Assembly (NCBI RefSeq): GCF_019279795.1
Contig: NC_056729.1
Coordinates: 1,865,205,061-1,865,269,060 of the forward strand
DNA from: Protopterus annectens
Taxonomy: Eukaryota > Chordata > Ceratodontiformes > Protopteridae
Reading direction: 5' to 3'
DNA: 64,000 nt
Of the stretch, positions 1-10,415 are shown piece after piece (the first letter of the stretch is position 1; the number at the start of each line of letters is the position of its first letter). A model generated the notes under the pieces. It was given only the letters and a program-made list of their open reading frames with translations, searched no databases and had not been told where the DNA came from. The position numbers and the translations under genes were made by a program.

Positions 1-1
1 G

Positions 2-985
2 GAATACCTTATTCAATCAAATGAAAATCCGTTATTACAGCTTGATCTACAGGTATCTTCTGAAATATCAAGCCCGAATATAGAAACTAATAATATGACT
101 GAGTTTAACACATTGCTAAGACAATTAGAGAATGACATGTATAAACTACAAAGATACTCCTGGCAGCGCAAGCACCTGGAGGCTTGTGTACACTTCAAAA
201 TAATACCTAGAGGCATGCGAGTACTTTGCATGCCTACTTATGGCGAACAACATCCTATTCTATTGAAGAAGTGGCAAGACCTAAATATTAACCTTGGTTT
301 CAGCTACATTAACTTGATTTTGGAATACTTCTTGCCAATAGAGACAGACCTACAAAAAAAGGTTGAGGCGCTTAGAAAAGATATTTACGAGCGCTTCATA
401 TCTAATAATTTTTGCTGTAGAAAAATAGAAAACTTGCATTCCCAACTGAATATATACAGTGAAAAACTTAAATTAATCAAACAAAAGAAATTATGTCGTG
501 ACCATAGCGATTTCGCAAATGGTAACATCTTCGTGTGGCCGAGGATACACAACCAGGCACAACCAGGGACAGCCGCAGCCTTGGAAGGAGGAGCCGATGA
601 TGCTACGACACACAGAATAAACGTTAATAGTCGAATGGATCATTTGAGGGAAGCGAATGAAGCACCAACAACTACTGGCAATACAACAGGTGAAGTTAAC
701 TTCAACAATATTCCAAGTGGAACTGCTTTAATTAATGTCCTCCAGAACAGAACAGTTACTGATACATCAACGCCACCACCTAATCAGTTGGCCCTGGGAG
801 CATCTATTAATAAAGAGAGTGAACAAGTCGTTCGTCGGAAAACCAATACTTCAGATGATACACGTTTTTTACTGTACCCCATCAGACAGACATATCACAC
901 AAGAGGCCGCTCATTGAGCAAAGGTCCCAGGAAGAGGAAGTTTTCAGAGGAAAGATATGGACTAAGGAAAAACGTAAGAAATTAA
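2..985 (+). CDS. PLE N-terminal region (ORF1-like), 5' partial
   Basis: This is the N-terminal part of the Penelope polyprotein. The frame is open from the first full codon of the window, so the ATG at 95 (MTEFNTLLRQLEN) is probably internal; a copy of the upstream part is present near 13520-13730. The product is lysine-rich, with a predicted helical stretch over the first 150 codons and a basic tail (KGPRKRKFSEERYGLRKN). I recognise no enzyme motif here; PLEs usually carry a poorly conserved N-terminal segment ahead of the RT. It overlaps the RT frame by 127 bases (859-985) in the -1 direction. Inside the overlap lies TTTTTTA at 865-871, in register with this frame's codons (TTT TTA). This could be a frameshift site or mark a one-base change in a T-run. 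Confidence 0.75.
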   Translation, partial: EYLIQSNENPLLQLDLQVSSEISSPNIETNNMTEFNTLLRQLENDMYKLQRYSWQRKHLEACVHFKIIPRGMRVLCMPTYGEQHPILLKKWQDLNINLGFSYINLILEYFLPIETDLQKKVEALRKDIYERFISNNFCCRKIENLHSQLNIYSEKLKLIKQKKLCRDHSDFANGNIFVWPRIHNQAQPGTAAALEGGADDATTHRINVNSRMDHLREANEAPTTTGNTTGEVNFNNIPSGTALINVLQNRTVTDTSTPPPNQLALGASINKESEQVVRRKTNTSDDTRFLLYPIRQTYHTRGRSLSKGPRKRKFSEERYGLRKNVRN

Positions 986-3300
986 ACGATTTAATATATG
1001 ACTTTTCCAACAGAGAAATTAATGAAACTGATTTAGCGTTGTTAAACAAAGGGCTGGGTTTTATACCCTCCCAATGCAGCAAGCTGAATAACACGCTGAC
1101 TGAATTAAGATTATTTGGTAGGTCGGTAGCTTTAAAAATGTATTTCCGTACATGCACAGGAACATCTGAAGCTACTGCAAATGCATCTCTAAAGAAGAGA
1201 AGTAGTTTTATTCCTCCTGTACCACACCATGTAGAATGTTTTATTAGAATATGTGAAGACGATTTTTATAAATATTATACACACAATGACAAAAATAGAA
1301 AAAAGAATACATTTTATAATATGACTAGATCTGAATTAATCTCACTTACTAAACTAAAAGAGTATGACATGCTAACTATAAAACCAGCCGACAAAGGGGG
1401 CAGCATAGTCCTTATGGATACAGAAAGTTACAATGAAAGCATACATACACTTCTGAATGATATTAAGACATATAGAGCTGTATCTGGAACTGATATATCT
1501 AAGATTATACGAAATGTGCATGACAATATATATGACCTCTTAATGTGTAGACAAGTAGATAGAGAGTTATATGATTTTTTACTTATTGATTTACCCTTGA
1601 TACCCTCCATGAAAGGCCTTCCCAAGGTACATAAAGGAACATTTCCTCTCCCAATGCGACCCATTGTTTCAGGCAGGGGATGGGTCACTTCTAATATATC
1701 TATATATTTAGAAACAATATTAAGACCTATAGTTGACTCCATCCCCACTATTCTAAAAGACACTTATCACTTACTGGATGACATCAAAGAGTTTAATGGA
1801 AGTTATACAAAAGCATTGGATGGCTGCATCCTGATAACCCTAGATGTTAAAAACCTCTTCACTAGCATACCCAATGATGAAGGTTTGCAAGCCATGATGG
1901 AAGTGTTTAATTTAGATACAGATTTTGATACAGATGAGAAAATTTTGTTACATTTTCTTTTACAAATGGTTCTTGAGAATAATGCATTTATGTTTAAAGA
2001 CAAATATTATCTACAGCAATGGGGAGTAGCTATGGGCACTCCCGTTGCTAACACTTATGCTAATTTAGTTGTCTTTAACTGGGAGAGAAACAATTTATTT
2101 AATGATGAAAGATACACAGAAAATATCAGAATGTATAGAAGATTTGTAGATGACATTCTGATTTTATGGGAAGGCACTTTGGATGATTTTAAAAAGTTTT
2201 TAACACATCTGGACTCAACCACCCAGTTTTTAAAATTTACAATGGAGTGGTCTTATACTTGTATTAGTTTTTTAGATATCAACATTGCAATAAATGGGAA
2301 CCGGATGGAAACTAGTTTATACAGAAAGACATGTTGGGTGAACAACCTCTTACATTATAACAGTATGCATCCCAGACATGTGTTCCCAGGTATAGTCAAA
2401 AGTCAATATACTAGAATAGGAAGGTTATGTGACAATCATCAAGTGCTCATTCAAGAAATAGACAATATGGAGAAGCTTTTTATAGATAGAGGTTACAGTA
2501 AGAGAATGCTAAATGAAGTCAAAATTGAAGTCTTTCCAACGGAAGATTGTGTACCTAATTCAATAGAAAAATACAACAAGGTACTCAACCAATCCACAGT
2601 GAATAGAAGGACTTACAACACTAAAAGTAGAGTAGCATATTTGATGCAATATACTAATGATATTCATGATTTGAAGAATATAATTAAACAAAATTGGAAA
2701 TTATTAACCGTGGATGAAGGAATTAAAAATATAGTAGGTGAGCAACCTAAATTTATTCATAAAAATTCACCTAGCTTGAAACGATTGCTATGTTTTAAAG
2801 AGGAGAAAGGTAAATTAAATGAACAGATACATCTGAAAACTGTAGGCACCTTCCCATGTACAAGATGTAATATGTGTCGATATATAAGTGATGAACAACT
2901 AAATGAACATCCAAGAATGGATTTTACATTCAAACCCAGATTTTATGCAAGCTGCAATTCTATGAATCTGGTATATTTAGCGACATGCACGAGATGCGAA
3001 GCTTTTTATGTTGGTCTGACTAAGAGAAAATTTAAACAAAGGATATACAATCACATCTATGAAATAAAGAAGAAGAATGATAAGAATGCTCTAGCCAGAC
3101 ACATGAATGAATTCACAGAGCATAGTTTTAGATTTAGAGTACTGCAGCTAGTAAGTTTAAATAAAAGATGGGGGAACAATGTAAACACTTTAGCAAACAT
3201 TGAATTGTCATGGATTTTGAAATTAGGTGCCCACTTACATCCAGGCTTGAATCAGAGTATTTGTATTAAACCAGTTCTAGATAGCAGGATATACAAGTAA
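859..3300 (+). CDS. Penelope reverse transcriptase + GIY-YIG endonuclease
   Basis: The frame is open from 859; no ATG precedes the RT core, and the first non-ATG candidate is TTG at 1039. Numbering codons from 1039, about 753 residues remain. RT landmarks in order are: PADKGGSIVLMD (near 115); LPKVHKG followed by PMRPIVSG (near 195-210); LITLDVKNLFTSIP with motif A Asp269; WGVAMGTPVANTYANL (motif B region); and YRRFVDDILILW with the motif C Asp pair 371-372. A cysteine-containing linker (CTRCNMC, near 617) comes before the GIY-YIG domain: YLATCTRCEAFYVGLTKRKF (near 646-665), then the QRIYNHIYEIKKK helix. It acts by target-primed reverse transcription of its own RNA in the nucleus. All RT catalytic residues are present. 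The start is unusual: the frame most plausibly continues from the overlapping upstream frame. Confidence 0.93.
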   Translation, partial: YTFFTVPHQTDISHKRPLIEQRSQEEEVFRGKIWTKEKRKKLNDLIYDFSNREINETDLALLNKGLGFIPSQCSKLNNTLTELRLFGRSVALKMYFRTCTGTSEATANASLKKRSSFIPPVPHHVECFIRICEDDFYKYYTHNDKNRKKNTFYNMTRSELISLTKLKEYDMLTIKPADKGGSIVLMDTESYNESIHTLLNDIKTYRAVSGTDISKIIRNVHDNIYDLLMCRQVDRELYDFLLIDLPLIPSMKGLPKVHKGTFPLPMRPIVSGRGWVTSNISIYLETILRPIVDSIPTILKDTYHLLDDIKEFNGSYTKALDGCILITLDVKNLFTSIPNDEGLQAMMEVFNLDTDFDTDEKILLHFLLQMVLENNAFMFKDKYYLQQWGVAMGTPVANTYANLVVFNWERNNLFNDERYTENIRMYRRFVDDILILWEGTLDDFKKFLTHLDSTTQFLKFTMEWSYTCISFLDINIAINGNRMETSLYRKTCWVNNLLHYNSMHPRHVFPGIVKSQYTRIGRLCDNHQVLIQEIDNMEKLFIDRGYSKRMLNEVKIEVFPTEDCVPNSIEKYNKVLNQSTVNRRTYNTKSRVAYLMQYTNDIHDLKNIIKQNWKLLTVDEGIKNIVGEQPKFIHKNSPSLKRLLCFKEEKGKLNEQIHLKTVGTFPCTRCNMCRYISDEQLNEHPRMDFTFKPRFYASCNSMNLVYLATCTRCEAFYVGLTKRKFKQRIYNHIYEIKKKNDKNALARHMNEFTEHSFRFRVLQLVSLNKRWGNNVNTLANIELSWILKLGAHLHPGLNQSICIKPVLDSRIYK

Positions 3301-4214
3301 AGGTTGTTACATCTATCTGCACATATATATATATATACATATATATATTAGTCCCATGGCTATTGAAATGTTGCATTGGCCTCAACCAATATTTATAGGC
3401 CATGAATAAAGGTGCCTTCAATTCAATTTCATTTCATTTAATAGTATCATCTAATTCAACTATACCATCTAAGCACATGTGCATTCACAAATACAATATA
3501 TGAAATATATGAAATATTTTATTATTTTATTATTTTATGTTTTATATTTATCCTAGAAGACAATATTTTTAAACAACATTAGTTTACATCTGATACACAA
3601 TAACTGAATACACAGATTATTTTATACTACATACATACACATCTATAGTTATATTTATATTTATATTTATTTATTTATTTATTCACTTGCTATCTATTAT
3701 AAATGGTTTATTCATACATGTATCCATATTTATATATTTATATTGATAGATATATTATTATTATATACATTTTATTTAATAGCATACAATATATGCATAT
3801 ATAATGATGTACTCATTCATTTATTTATATATTTATATATTTATATATGTATTAATATTTATTTGTTAATATTCAAGATTATATAGATTTTTAGCATACA
3901 AGTATATTGAATCTGAATATACGCTTGAGGGTCTACGTATACATTTTTAGTAAGGAAGTACATATAAAAATAAAATAAATGTTCATCTCTACATTTCTGG
4001 CTTTGCAGATTCATACTCATGGTTCTATATATGTTATTGACATGCATACACTCTAAAACATGATGTCCTAATATGACATTTATGTCTGACATTTATAGAT
4101 AGGAATATTTTCTATATATAAGTATCTATATATGAGTATATGAATTTTGTATATATATATATATTTTTTATCTCTATGCACTCTTTATATGTATTTATAT
4201 TTATATTTACATAT
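3301..4214 (+). other. AT-rich 3' untranslated region of PLE copy 1
   Basis: About 0.9 kb made mostly of TATA/ATTTAT motifs, including a short (TA)n at 3324-3348. The same sequence follows the endonuclease in the second copy (about 17065-18010), so it belongs to the element and is not host DNA. No coding potential is seen. The scattered short frames on both strands reflect base composition only. Confidence 0.8.
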
Positions 4215-4795
4215 TTTCATACAGAATATAAGAGAGATTTTCATATAGAATATGAGAAAGATTTTACATATATTGTTCCACAAGTTTATGAAATGCAAAA
4301 TTTGCACATTATTATATAGTGACTAGATATATTTTAGAAGTTTTAAATTGTTCTAATGTGTTTTAAAGTTGTTTTAAGGTGTCTTAAAGTTGGAAAGTAT
4401 TGTTTTTAACAAATGTATATAAGCATTGTGACAGTTTGTCTGCCCTCTACTAGCCCTCCATATAAATGTGAGCACTATTTTCTGTTTTGAATTTAATTGA
4501 GCAATTGAATGATTGGATGCATTTACCTGTTTTAATTGAAGTTTACTGACTATATATACCATCTGCAATTGTTCATTAAATGTGAAGATCTGAGGAAGCG
4601 CACTCCCAGTGCGTGAAAGCGCTTATCTGTTTGTTTTTCGTGAATAAAGAGTTCGTTTATGGTATTTTGAAGCAGCATCCTTTTTCTGGTTGTCGAATCC
4701 ATCAGTGTCTTTTACAACATATCGTTCTTTTATTTTGACTGAGGATTCTGTTAGCATCATCCGGTATATCTCAACAGTTAATTAGGGTTAGGCAA
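4215..4795 (+). repeat. 3' pLTR of PLE copy 1
   Basis: The segment is repeated at about 12885-13475 and 18015-18610 (both +) and, diverged, inverted at about 12330-12840. It ends at about CAACAGTTAAT, after which the three copies have unrelated flanks. It holds the hammerhead-like motif and, just after it, GTGAATAAAGAG, which contains AATAAA. Confidence 0.8.
4586..4628 (+). ncRNA. Hammerhead-ribozyme-like motif in PLE pLTR
   Basis: A compact type I hammerhead layout fits exactly: stem I AGAT (4586-4589) with ATCT (4625-4628); core CTGAGGA (4590-4596); one extra A (4597); stem II GCGCAC/GTGCGT with a 5-base loop TCCCA (4598-4614); GAAA (4615-4618); stem III as the self-complementary AGCGCT (4618-4623); and a T at 4624 in the cleavage position. 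PLE terminal repeats are known to carry minimal hammerheads whose tiny stem III favours action as dimers. The extra A after the CTGANGA core and the loopless stem III make activity uncertain. Homologous segments lie at 13269-13318 and 18407-18451 in the second copy. Confidence 0.65.
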
Positions 4796-4990
4796 CAATG
4801 AGTTGAGCGAATAGTGACGGACCTTAGGGTTAGGGTTTGGTTAAGGTAAGTGGATAGTTAGTGGTGTGTTTGTACAATTTAGTGTAGGGTTAGTGTAAGA
4901 TTTTAGGTGTATGTGTGCGGATTGCTGTTTGGTGTGCTTGTGTTGTGTGTATGTGTTTCGGAACAGCAGATATTTTCCCTAGGAAAAAAT
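4789..4990. repeat. Short telomere-like (TTAGGG) runs and GT-rich flank
   Basis: Just past the PLE end there are two short runs of the vertebrate telomere unit: TTAGGGTTAGG at about 4792-4802 and CTTAGGGTTAGGG at about 4825-4837. A GGGTTAG follows near 4886, and then a GT-rich stretch up to the DIRS left repeat. The runs are far too short for a telomere. They may be an interstitial telomeric relic or chance in a G-rich region. Confidence 0.4.
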
Positions 4991-4993
4991 TTG

Positions 4994-5150
4994 CTGATGT
5001 TCTTCATGTTTCACTGTTGCACTCATTACATTTGGGTAATCTGCTGGCAGGAGGTTGCCCTCAGTTGGCCTGATTAACAAAGTCTTGGGTCCTGCGTCAG
5101 TTGCTGTCCCTTCTTCCATGACGTCAGGTCATCAGGGGTATAAAACATAC
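4994..5150 (+). repeat. Left inverted terminal repeat of DIRS A
   Basis: This is the reverse complement of 10262-10415; shared blocks include TTTGGGTAATCTGCT, GGTTGCCCTC and CTTGGGTCCT. DIRS elements use inverted repeats and an internal complementary region in place of LTRs. Confidence 0.85.
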
Positions 5151-5320
5151 AGCCGATGCCATTACGTCAGTCTTTCTTGCCGTGCGGTGCCCGACACCGA
5201 AGCAGTTCGCAAGTGCTGGTCAGCCGACTCGTGAAATTTTCGTTTTCGAGTTTCAGAACCAAAGTCTTCAACTTTAAGCTAAGTACCCCGTTGGGGAAAC
5301 GTTTTCTTGCTCCTTACCGA

Positions 5321-7130
5321 TGTCAATAAAAGTTAATAATTGCATTACTTGTGGAAAGCAAATAACTCAAAGATTTTCATTAGTACTGTATTCCTTGCCT
5401 ATGCCCTGACCACGATGTACCTTGCTGTCAGTTTTGTGCTTTATTTAATTGGCGCACTATCAGTCATCGGTACATTTTTGCCTCTAAATATTTCGGTTCT
5501 CGGTTTAGTTATCCAGAAATGCCGGTTAGCCATCCGAACTACCGATTCAAAAACGCAAAGGTAAACACAGAGCCAGGCCTCTGAGGTCCAAAACTGCTGA
5601 CGCGCTCCTAAGCTAGTCGCCAGTTCGCTACTCAGTGAGGTGCTTTTGCAGCCCTGATACCCACTATTTCTGATTCGCAGGCTTCTACTGAGACCCATTT
5701 GGAGTCCGGTATGCCACGTGGTGCTTCACCTATAGAACCCGCGGATGTCTCTACCTTGGATGGGTCCGGATCTGCTGTGCAGGCACCGACTTCTGAGGGG
5801 TGTATTCAGCCTACAGACTTGCATATTAAATCGACAATGCCTTCATTACTAAGGCCTAAATCTCGATCTATGTCTAAAAAACTGACGCCCAGGCCACATG
5901 TTCAGGCCCCTATGCCTACAAAACAAATGATAAAAATGGCTGAAGATCTAATTACTCTAATCATAGGTAGTCAACCCCCCCCCCCTCCCCTCGAGGCCTA
6001 GGGCTGAGCTTTATTATGAATCTTCTGATCAGGATTCTGTTTCTTCTGACTCTTCTAATGACCTGGATTTGTCCATACCTACTTATGAGGATTCTGATGT
6101 GGAGGATTCTATTCCCTCTGCTTCCCCTTCTGAGGATTTTTTCTTTTGGGGAAACTTTACATACTTTAAGGGAGCATTTCCACTGGTAAAGTCAGGAATT
6201 TTCTGATTCAAAAAAGAGGCTTAGGAATTTCCTTCTTCTACCTCAGCATAGGTCTTTGGCTATACCTCCTGTATTAGACATTGTTGATGTGTTTTCGGAA
6301 TCCATTTTGGCCCCTGATTCCCTGCCATCAGCTCTTAGTAAACCTGACAGATACTACAGGGTTCCTGAGTCCCACAAGTTCCTTTTCAAAAATCCTGTTG
6401 TAGATCCAGAAACCATTTCTCAGGGGCCCAAGGGCATTAAGGCTTCTACTGCTAAAAATCCTACCTCTTCTGATAGAGACTCCAGGGTGCTGGATAGGTG
6501 GGGTAAAAAGGTTTATACTTCTGCAACCTTGGCAATCAGAGCTTTAAACTGCCAATTTCATATGTTAAAAATATCAACAGCATATTATTGGACTGCTTAA
6601 ACAGAAAATGATGTTGATTCCTGACTGTGTGGAAAATAAAGATTTACAGGATTTAATGCATTCTGCTGAACAAGTTGTAAAGCATACTTTGCAATGTGGT
6701 TTTGATTCTTTAGAGGCCTCCTGCAGGGCTGCTGTTATTTGTCTTGTGCTTAGAAGGCATTCTTGGCTTAAGAAGCAATCTTTGCCTGATCATGTTAAAG
6801 CTAAATTGTTGGATGCTCCTTTTAAGTCAGGACCGCCTGTTTGGCAATAAGGCTGAAGAAGTTCTAAAAAAGATGGCAGATAAAGCTAAATCTATGAAAA
6901 CTGTTAAAGATTTCTTAAAAGTGCAACCTCCAAGATTTAGTAGGCAGTGGCCTACTAAGAACTGTTTTTTTCCAGCTCCTTCCAGATCCTCTCAAGCCAA
7001 ACCCAGACACACCAAAATCACCAGGTTTCAGTCCCAGGGGACTTTCAGAACTAAGCAGTGGGGGACCTCCACTTCCAAATCTGGAAATAACAAGACACCC
7101 CCCTATGGTAAACAGTCTCAGTGACTTACT
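5321..7130 (+). pseudogene. DIRS A ORF1 (gag-like), fossil
   Basis: It begins with MSIKVNNCITCGKQI, which matches MSEKVNNYLACGKQI at 32819 in element C, giving the start. The middle is proline/serine-rich. A later conserved block (KPDRYYRVPESHKFLFKNP; DRWGKKVYTSATLAI) also occurs in elements B and C. The C-terminal part is basic and rich in Ser/Gln. The coding part is broken. Confidence 0.8.
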
Positions 7131-7159
7131 TTTAAAATTACCAAGCACTTCCTTTTATC

Positions 7160-8560
7160 CGCCCCTTTGGGGGGAAAGATTGCTCTTCATGCAAAGAACT
7201 GGGAACTCATAACTCAGGACAAATGGGTTTTAAATATAGTGTCCCAGGGATACAGAATTCATTTCCACACATTGCCAACACCAAATGGGTGGCCAGACTT
7301 GCCCTCAAATCAGTGGGCAGAGGCTCAAAAACAAGTACTTTCCCTCTTAAACATGGGGGCTATTCAACCAGTACTAGAAGATGAAAAGGACAAGGTTTTG
7401 TTCCAGGCTTTTTTCTAAACGTAAAAGATAATAAATCATGTGGTGTCCAACTTGGACCTGTCTAAACACATTTCTGGAGATTCCAGAATTCCAAGATGCT
7501 GATTCTTCACCAGTTTCTTCCTATGTTAAAAGATGCCTGGGCTGCAACCTAGATTTGTTAGCCATACCCGCAATATCCCACCAGCTTAATCTGCAGAAGA
7601 TGGCCTACGCCTGTGCCAGGCTACTTGGGTATTATCAGTTCTCTGCACTTGCTATTGGTCATTTCACCATTGCACTCAGGTTATTCGCTAAAATGCCTGG
7701 TTCCAGTTATTGCATTTTGCAGGAAAAGGTTCAAATGTATCCATACTCGGACATTGTCTAACTCAGCAGAAACCAGGCCATACTTCTAAATCACATCTGG
7801 CGAAAAGGGTTCTAACAACTGTTACCCCCAACAGATTACATTCCTCGCACAAGCTTGAATACAGCTGCCCCAGATGGCTTTCCTCACCCAGAGAAGCAAC
7901 CATTTGGTAACTTACTTCAAACAAGTGGCCAGCCAAAACCCTGGGCTATCTGGGTAAGACAAATACTGCAAGCCTTGTAGCCTCATGGGCTCCCGCATTC
8001 TTTCTAATTCCATATGCCAGACTGCATACAGAGTAAACTACAGTGGTACTTAAAAAGCTCCTGTTTCACATTACAGCCTGAAAACAATGATCTCATCATG
8101 CCTGCCTACACTGAGTTCTGTGGTGGTGCAGAGGCCTGCCACAAACAAGGGACTCCATTCACACTCACTCCCCCCGCCGCCCAAACCTAACTACAGATGC
8201 ATCAGACTATGCATGGGGCTCAATTGGCAGGAAGTGCATTCCTAGGGCAATGGAACCCAAATCAAATGCACCTACATACTAATCAAAAAGAAATGTTAGC
8301 TGTACAGAATGCTTTGACAGCCTTCAAGGACTACATTCTTCCAGGACAACCTAATGTTAAAGACGGACAACACCACGGTTATGTGGTACATAAACAAGCA
8401 GGGGTATACATTCCTACCCCTCTGCAGACTAGGCCATAGCATTATGGAGCACAGCCTGAGCTACCAAGTACCCATAAGCTCAATTCCTGCCAGGAAAATT
8501 CAATACAATGCAGACGGACTAAGCAGAAAACTCATGGACCCACACGAAAGTGGAAACTAG
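7160..8560 (+). pseudogene. DIRS A reverse transcriptase and RNase H region, fossil
   Basis: The RT N-terminal part is recognisable at about 7290-7380 (WAEAQKQVLSLLNMGAIQPV). The RNase H part shows the DIRS-typical TDNTTVMWYINKQG at about 8357-8400. The intervening region is decayed and the whole is broken. Family identity rests on similarity to element B and on the DIRS layout. Confidence 0.75.
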
Positions 8561-8799
8561 AACCATGGATTTTCAACATGTTAGCAAATGGGGAGCCCAG
8601 ACATAGATCTATTTGCCTCCCCAGAACTACCAGTTGGATAAGTTTTGCACAAGTACTCCCACAAACAAGCCTGGAAAGTGGATTCTCTGTCCAGCTGAAA
8701 ACCTATCAGTATATGCCTTTCCCCATCTGCCTCTGCTTTGGTAAAGTTCTGCTGTCAACAGACAAACTAAGAATGATTTGATTGCTACAGACCGGCCGC

Positions 8800-9960
8800 C
8801 CAACACTGATACCCACTCCGCGCGCAATTTGTCGCAGTCATCTCCATGGCACCTGCCTCAGACACCTTCCTGCTGTCTCAGCAGGAGAACCAAATTATGC
8901 ACCCTCAGCTTCCAACATTGAACCTGCAGCCTGGCTAATCACTTAAATTACCCTTGTCATCCCTCAGCAAACCTGGGTGATGGATGTCATCTTGGCAAGA
9001 CCTAGTACTAGGAAAATCTTATAAAGGACAAATGGAAAAGATCCTGTGCCAGATTCTGAGCACATCAGCACCAATTTACCCTAGATTTTGCACTATTTAA
9101 ACTGAGATACTTCACAAGGGCCTGTCTTTTTTCCTCTATTAAAATCCACACCTCAGCTATTTTCCCAGCTCACTATAACACAGAACCACCCTTCCTCCCC
9201 TGCTCAAGCAGTATTTCAGAGGGGCAAAAACTTGAGACCACCCAGAGAGCTCCCACCGCTCTGGGACTTTAATTTGTTTTGGAGAAGTTCACTCTACCTC
9301 CTTTGTTTCTCAACTGAAACTGCAGACTTAAAATTTCTTTCTTGAGAACAGCCTTAGTAATCACTTCAGCTAGAAGGATATCTGACTACAGGCCTCATGG
9401 CAATGGAGCCTTTCGTCATCTTCGCAGACAGGGTATTCTCAGACCAATCATCCCCTCCATGCCCAAGGTGGTTTCACAGTTCTTAATCAGTCCATTCATT
9501 TGCCAACTTTCTGTCCCAATCCAGAACAAAGGAAATGGATTCGGCATTCCTTGATGTGCACAGACAATTCTTAGATTCTATCACAGGACTAAATCAAGAA
9601 AATCTTGAGCAGTTGGTAGCATTTACTGCAGGGGCAGAGGGAAGGCTATTTTAAAACAACCATTTCTAAATGGATGTTTCATTGCATTAATTTCTGCTAA
9701 AAGCACCATGGAAAACTCCATTCCCCAGGGACTGGGGATCTCACTCCACCAGGGCTGCATCTACTTCAGCCTCTTTCTCAGAGGTAAGTGTTCCTTTACC
9801 AGGGATATTCTAGTTGCTACCTGAGTTCTGTACATACTTTCACCAAGCATCATCATTTACCAATTTTCTCAAATCCAGAGCTGGCTTTGCACTGGGTCTT
9901 GCAGGGTCTTATAGCTGGCCCTAATGCTGTATAAACTCCTCCCTCCCAAACCATAGCTTT
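8800..9960 (+). pseudogene. DIRS A tyrosine recombinase region, fossil
   Basis: The segment LVITSARRISD at about 9354-9386 is the first arginine box of DIRS tyrosine recombinases, and the same place in element B reads LAITSARRVSEL. In DIRS elements this enzyme replaces the DDE integrase and joins a circular DNA form to the target without target-site duplication. It is broken. Confidence 0.7.
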
Positions 9961-10014
9961 TGGGAATCTATCATCAGATGACTGCAATAGTGAAATACCA
10001 AGAACATAGTACAG

Positions 10015-10070
10015 TTGTGTACACTTACTATAAATGTAGATGTTCGAGAGTGTATTCACTGTTGCAGTCC
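10015..10070 (+). repeat. Internal complementary segment of DIRS A
   Basis: TGTGTACACTTACTATAAAT followed by GTAGATGTTC is repeated inverted at about 10390-10430 (GAACATCTACATTTATGGTA and on). The segment then matches the outer part of the left terminal repeat (CACTGTTGCA...). This is the arrangement expected of a DIRS internal complementary region. Confidence 0.7.
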
Positions 10071-10261
10071 TTATTGCCTCCAGCCCCTTCTTTCTCTGGC
10101 CATACCTCTACTTTCCTTTACTATACTTAAAAGCCTTTTGGTGTATTTGCTTGGTTGGAGGTATAATTTTGTGTTTTTTAATTTTATTTGCTCCCCATTA
10201 GGGGGCACCTGACATCTGGGACAAGAAAATTGATGTAATGGCGCCAGGTGCATGTTTTATA

Positions 10262-10415
10262 AATTCCCTGATGACCTGAATCTGGAAGAAGGACAAATAA
10301 CCGGACGAGGACCCAAGACCTTGTTAATCAGGTTAACTGGAGGGCAACCTGCAAAGCAGATTACCCAAATATAATGACTGGTGAAGAAAGAATACGCTTT
10401 GAACATCTACATTTA
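10262..10415 (-). repeat. Right inverted terminal repeat of DIRS A
   Basis: Reverse complement of the left repeat at 4994-5150. It ends near GAACATCTACATTTATGG, a short motif shared with the right end of DIRS element B. Confidence 0.82.

Larger units (their letters stand above)
1..4795 (+). mobile_element. Penelope-like element copy 1 (5' end outside window), nearly whole
   Basis: This is a retroelement of the Penelope order, with a reverse transcriptase (RT) followed by a GIY-YIG endonuclease. The first bases of the window match positions from about 13592 inside a second copy, so this copy begins upstream of the window. Order seen: N-terminal frame (2-985), RT plus endonuclease frame (859-3300), a very AT-rich 3' region (3301-4210), then a terminal repeat (pLTR, about 4215-4795) that also occurs at both ends of the second copy. 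The pLTR contains a hammerhead-like motif at 4586-4628 and an AATAAA at about 4643. The 2.4-kb main frame is open throughout, so the copy looks young. The family assignment is firm; activity is not shown. Confidence 0.93.
4994..10415 (+). mobile_element. DIRS-type tyrosine-recombinase retroelement A (fossil, broken)
   Basis: This DIRS-family element has inverted terminal repeats at about 4994-5150 and 10262-10415, which match each other as reverse complements across the whole stretch. Parts in order are: ORF1 (gag-like) from about 5320; RT from about 7160; RNase H at about 8190-8560; tyrosine recombinase in about 8800-9960 (ITSARRISD at about 9366); an internal complementary segment at about 10015-10070; and the right repeat. 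All parts are present but every coding part is broken, with many breaks. It looks clearly older than the PLE beside it. Confidence 0.88.

Noticed and set aside
4789-4840. True telomere end
   Set aside because: Only two short TTAGGG runs, with kilobases of ordinary DNA on both sides.
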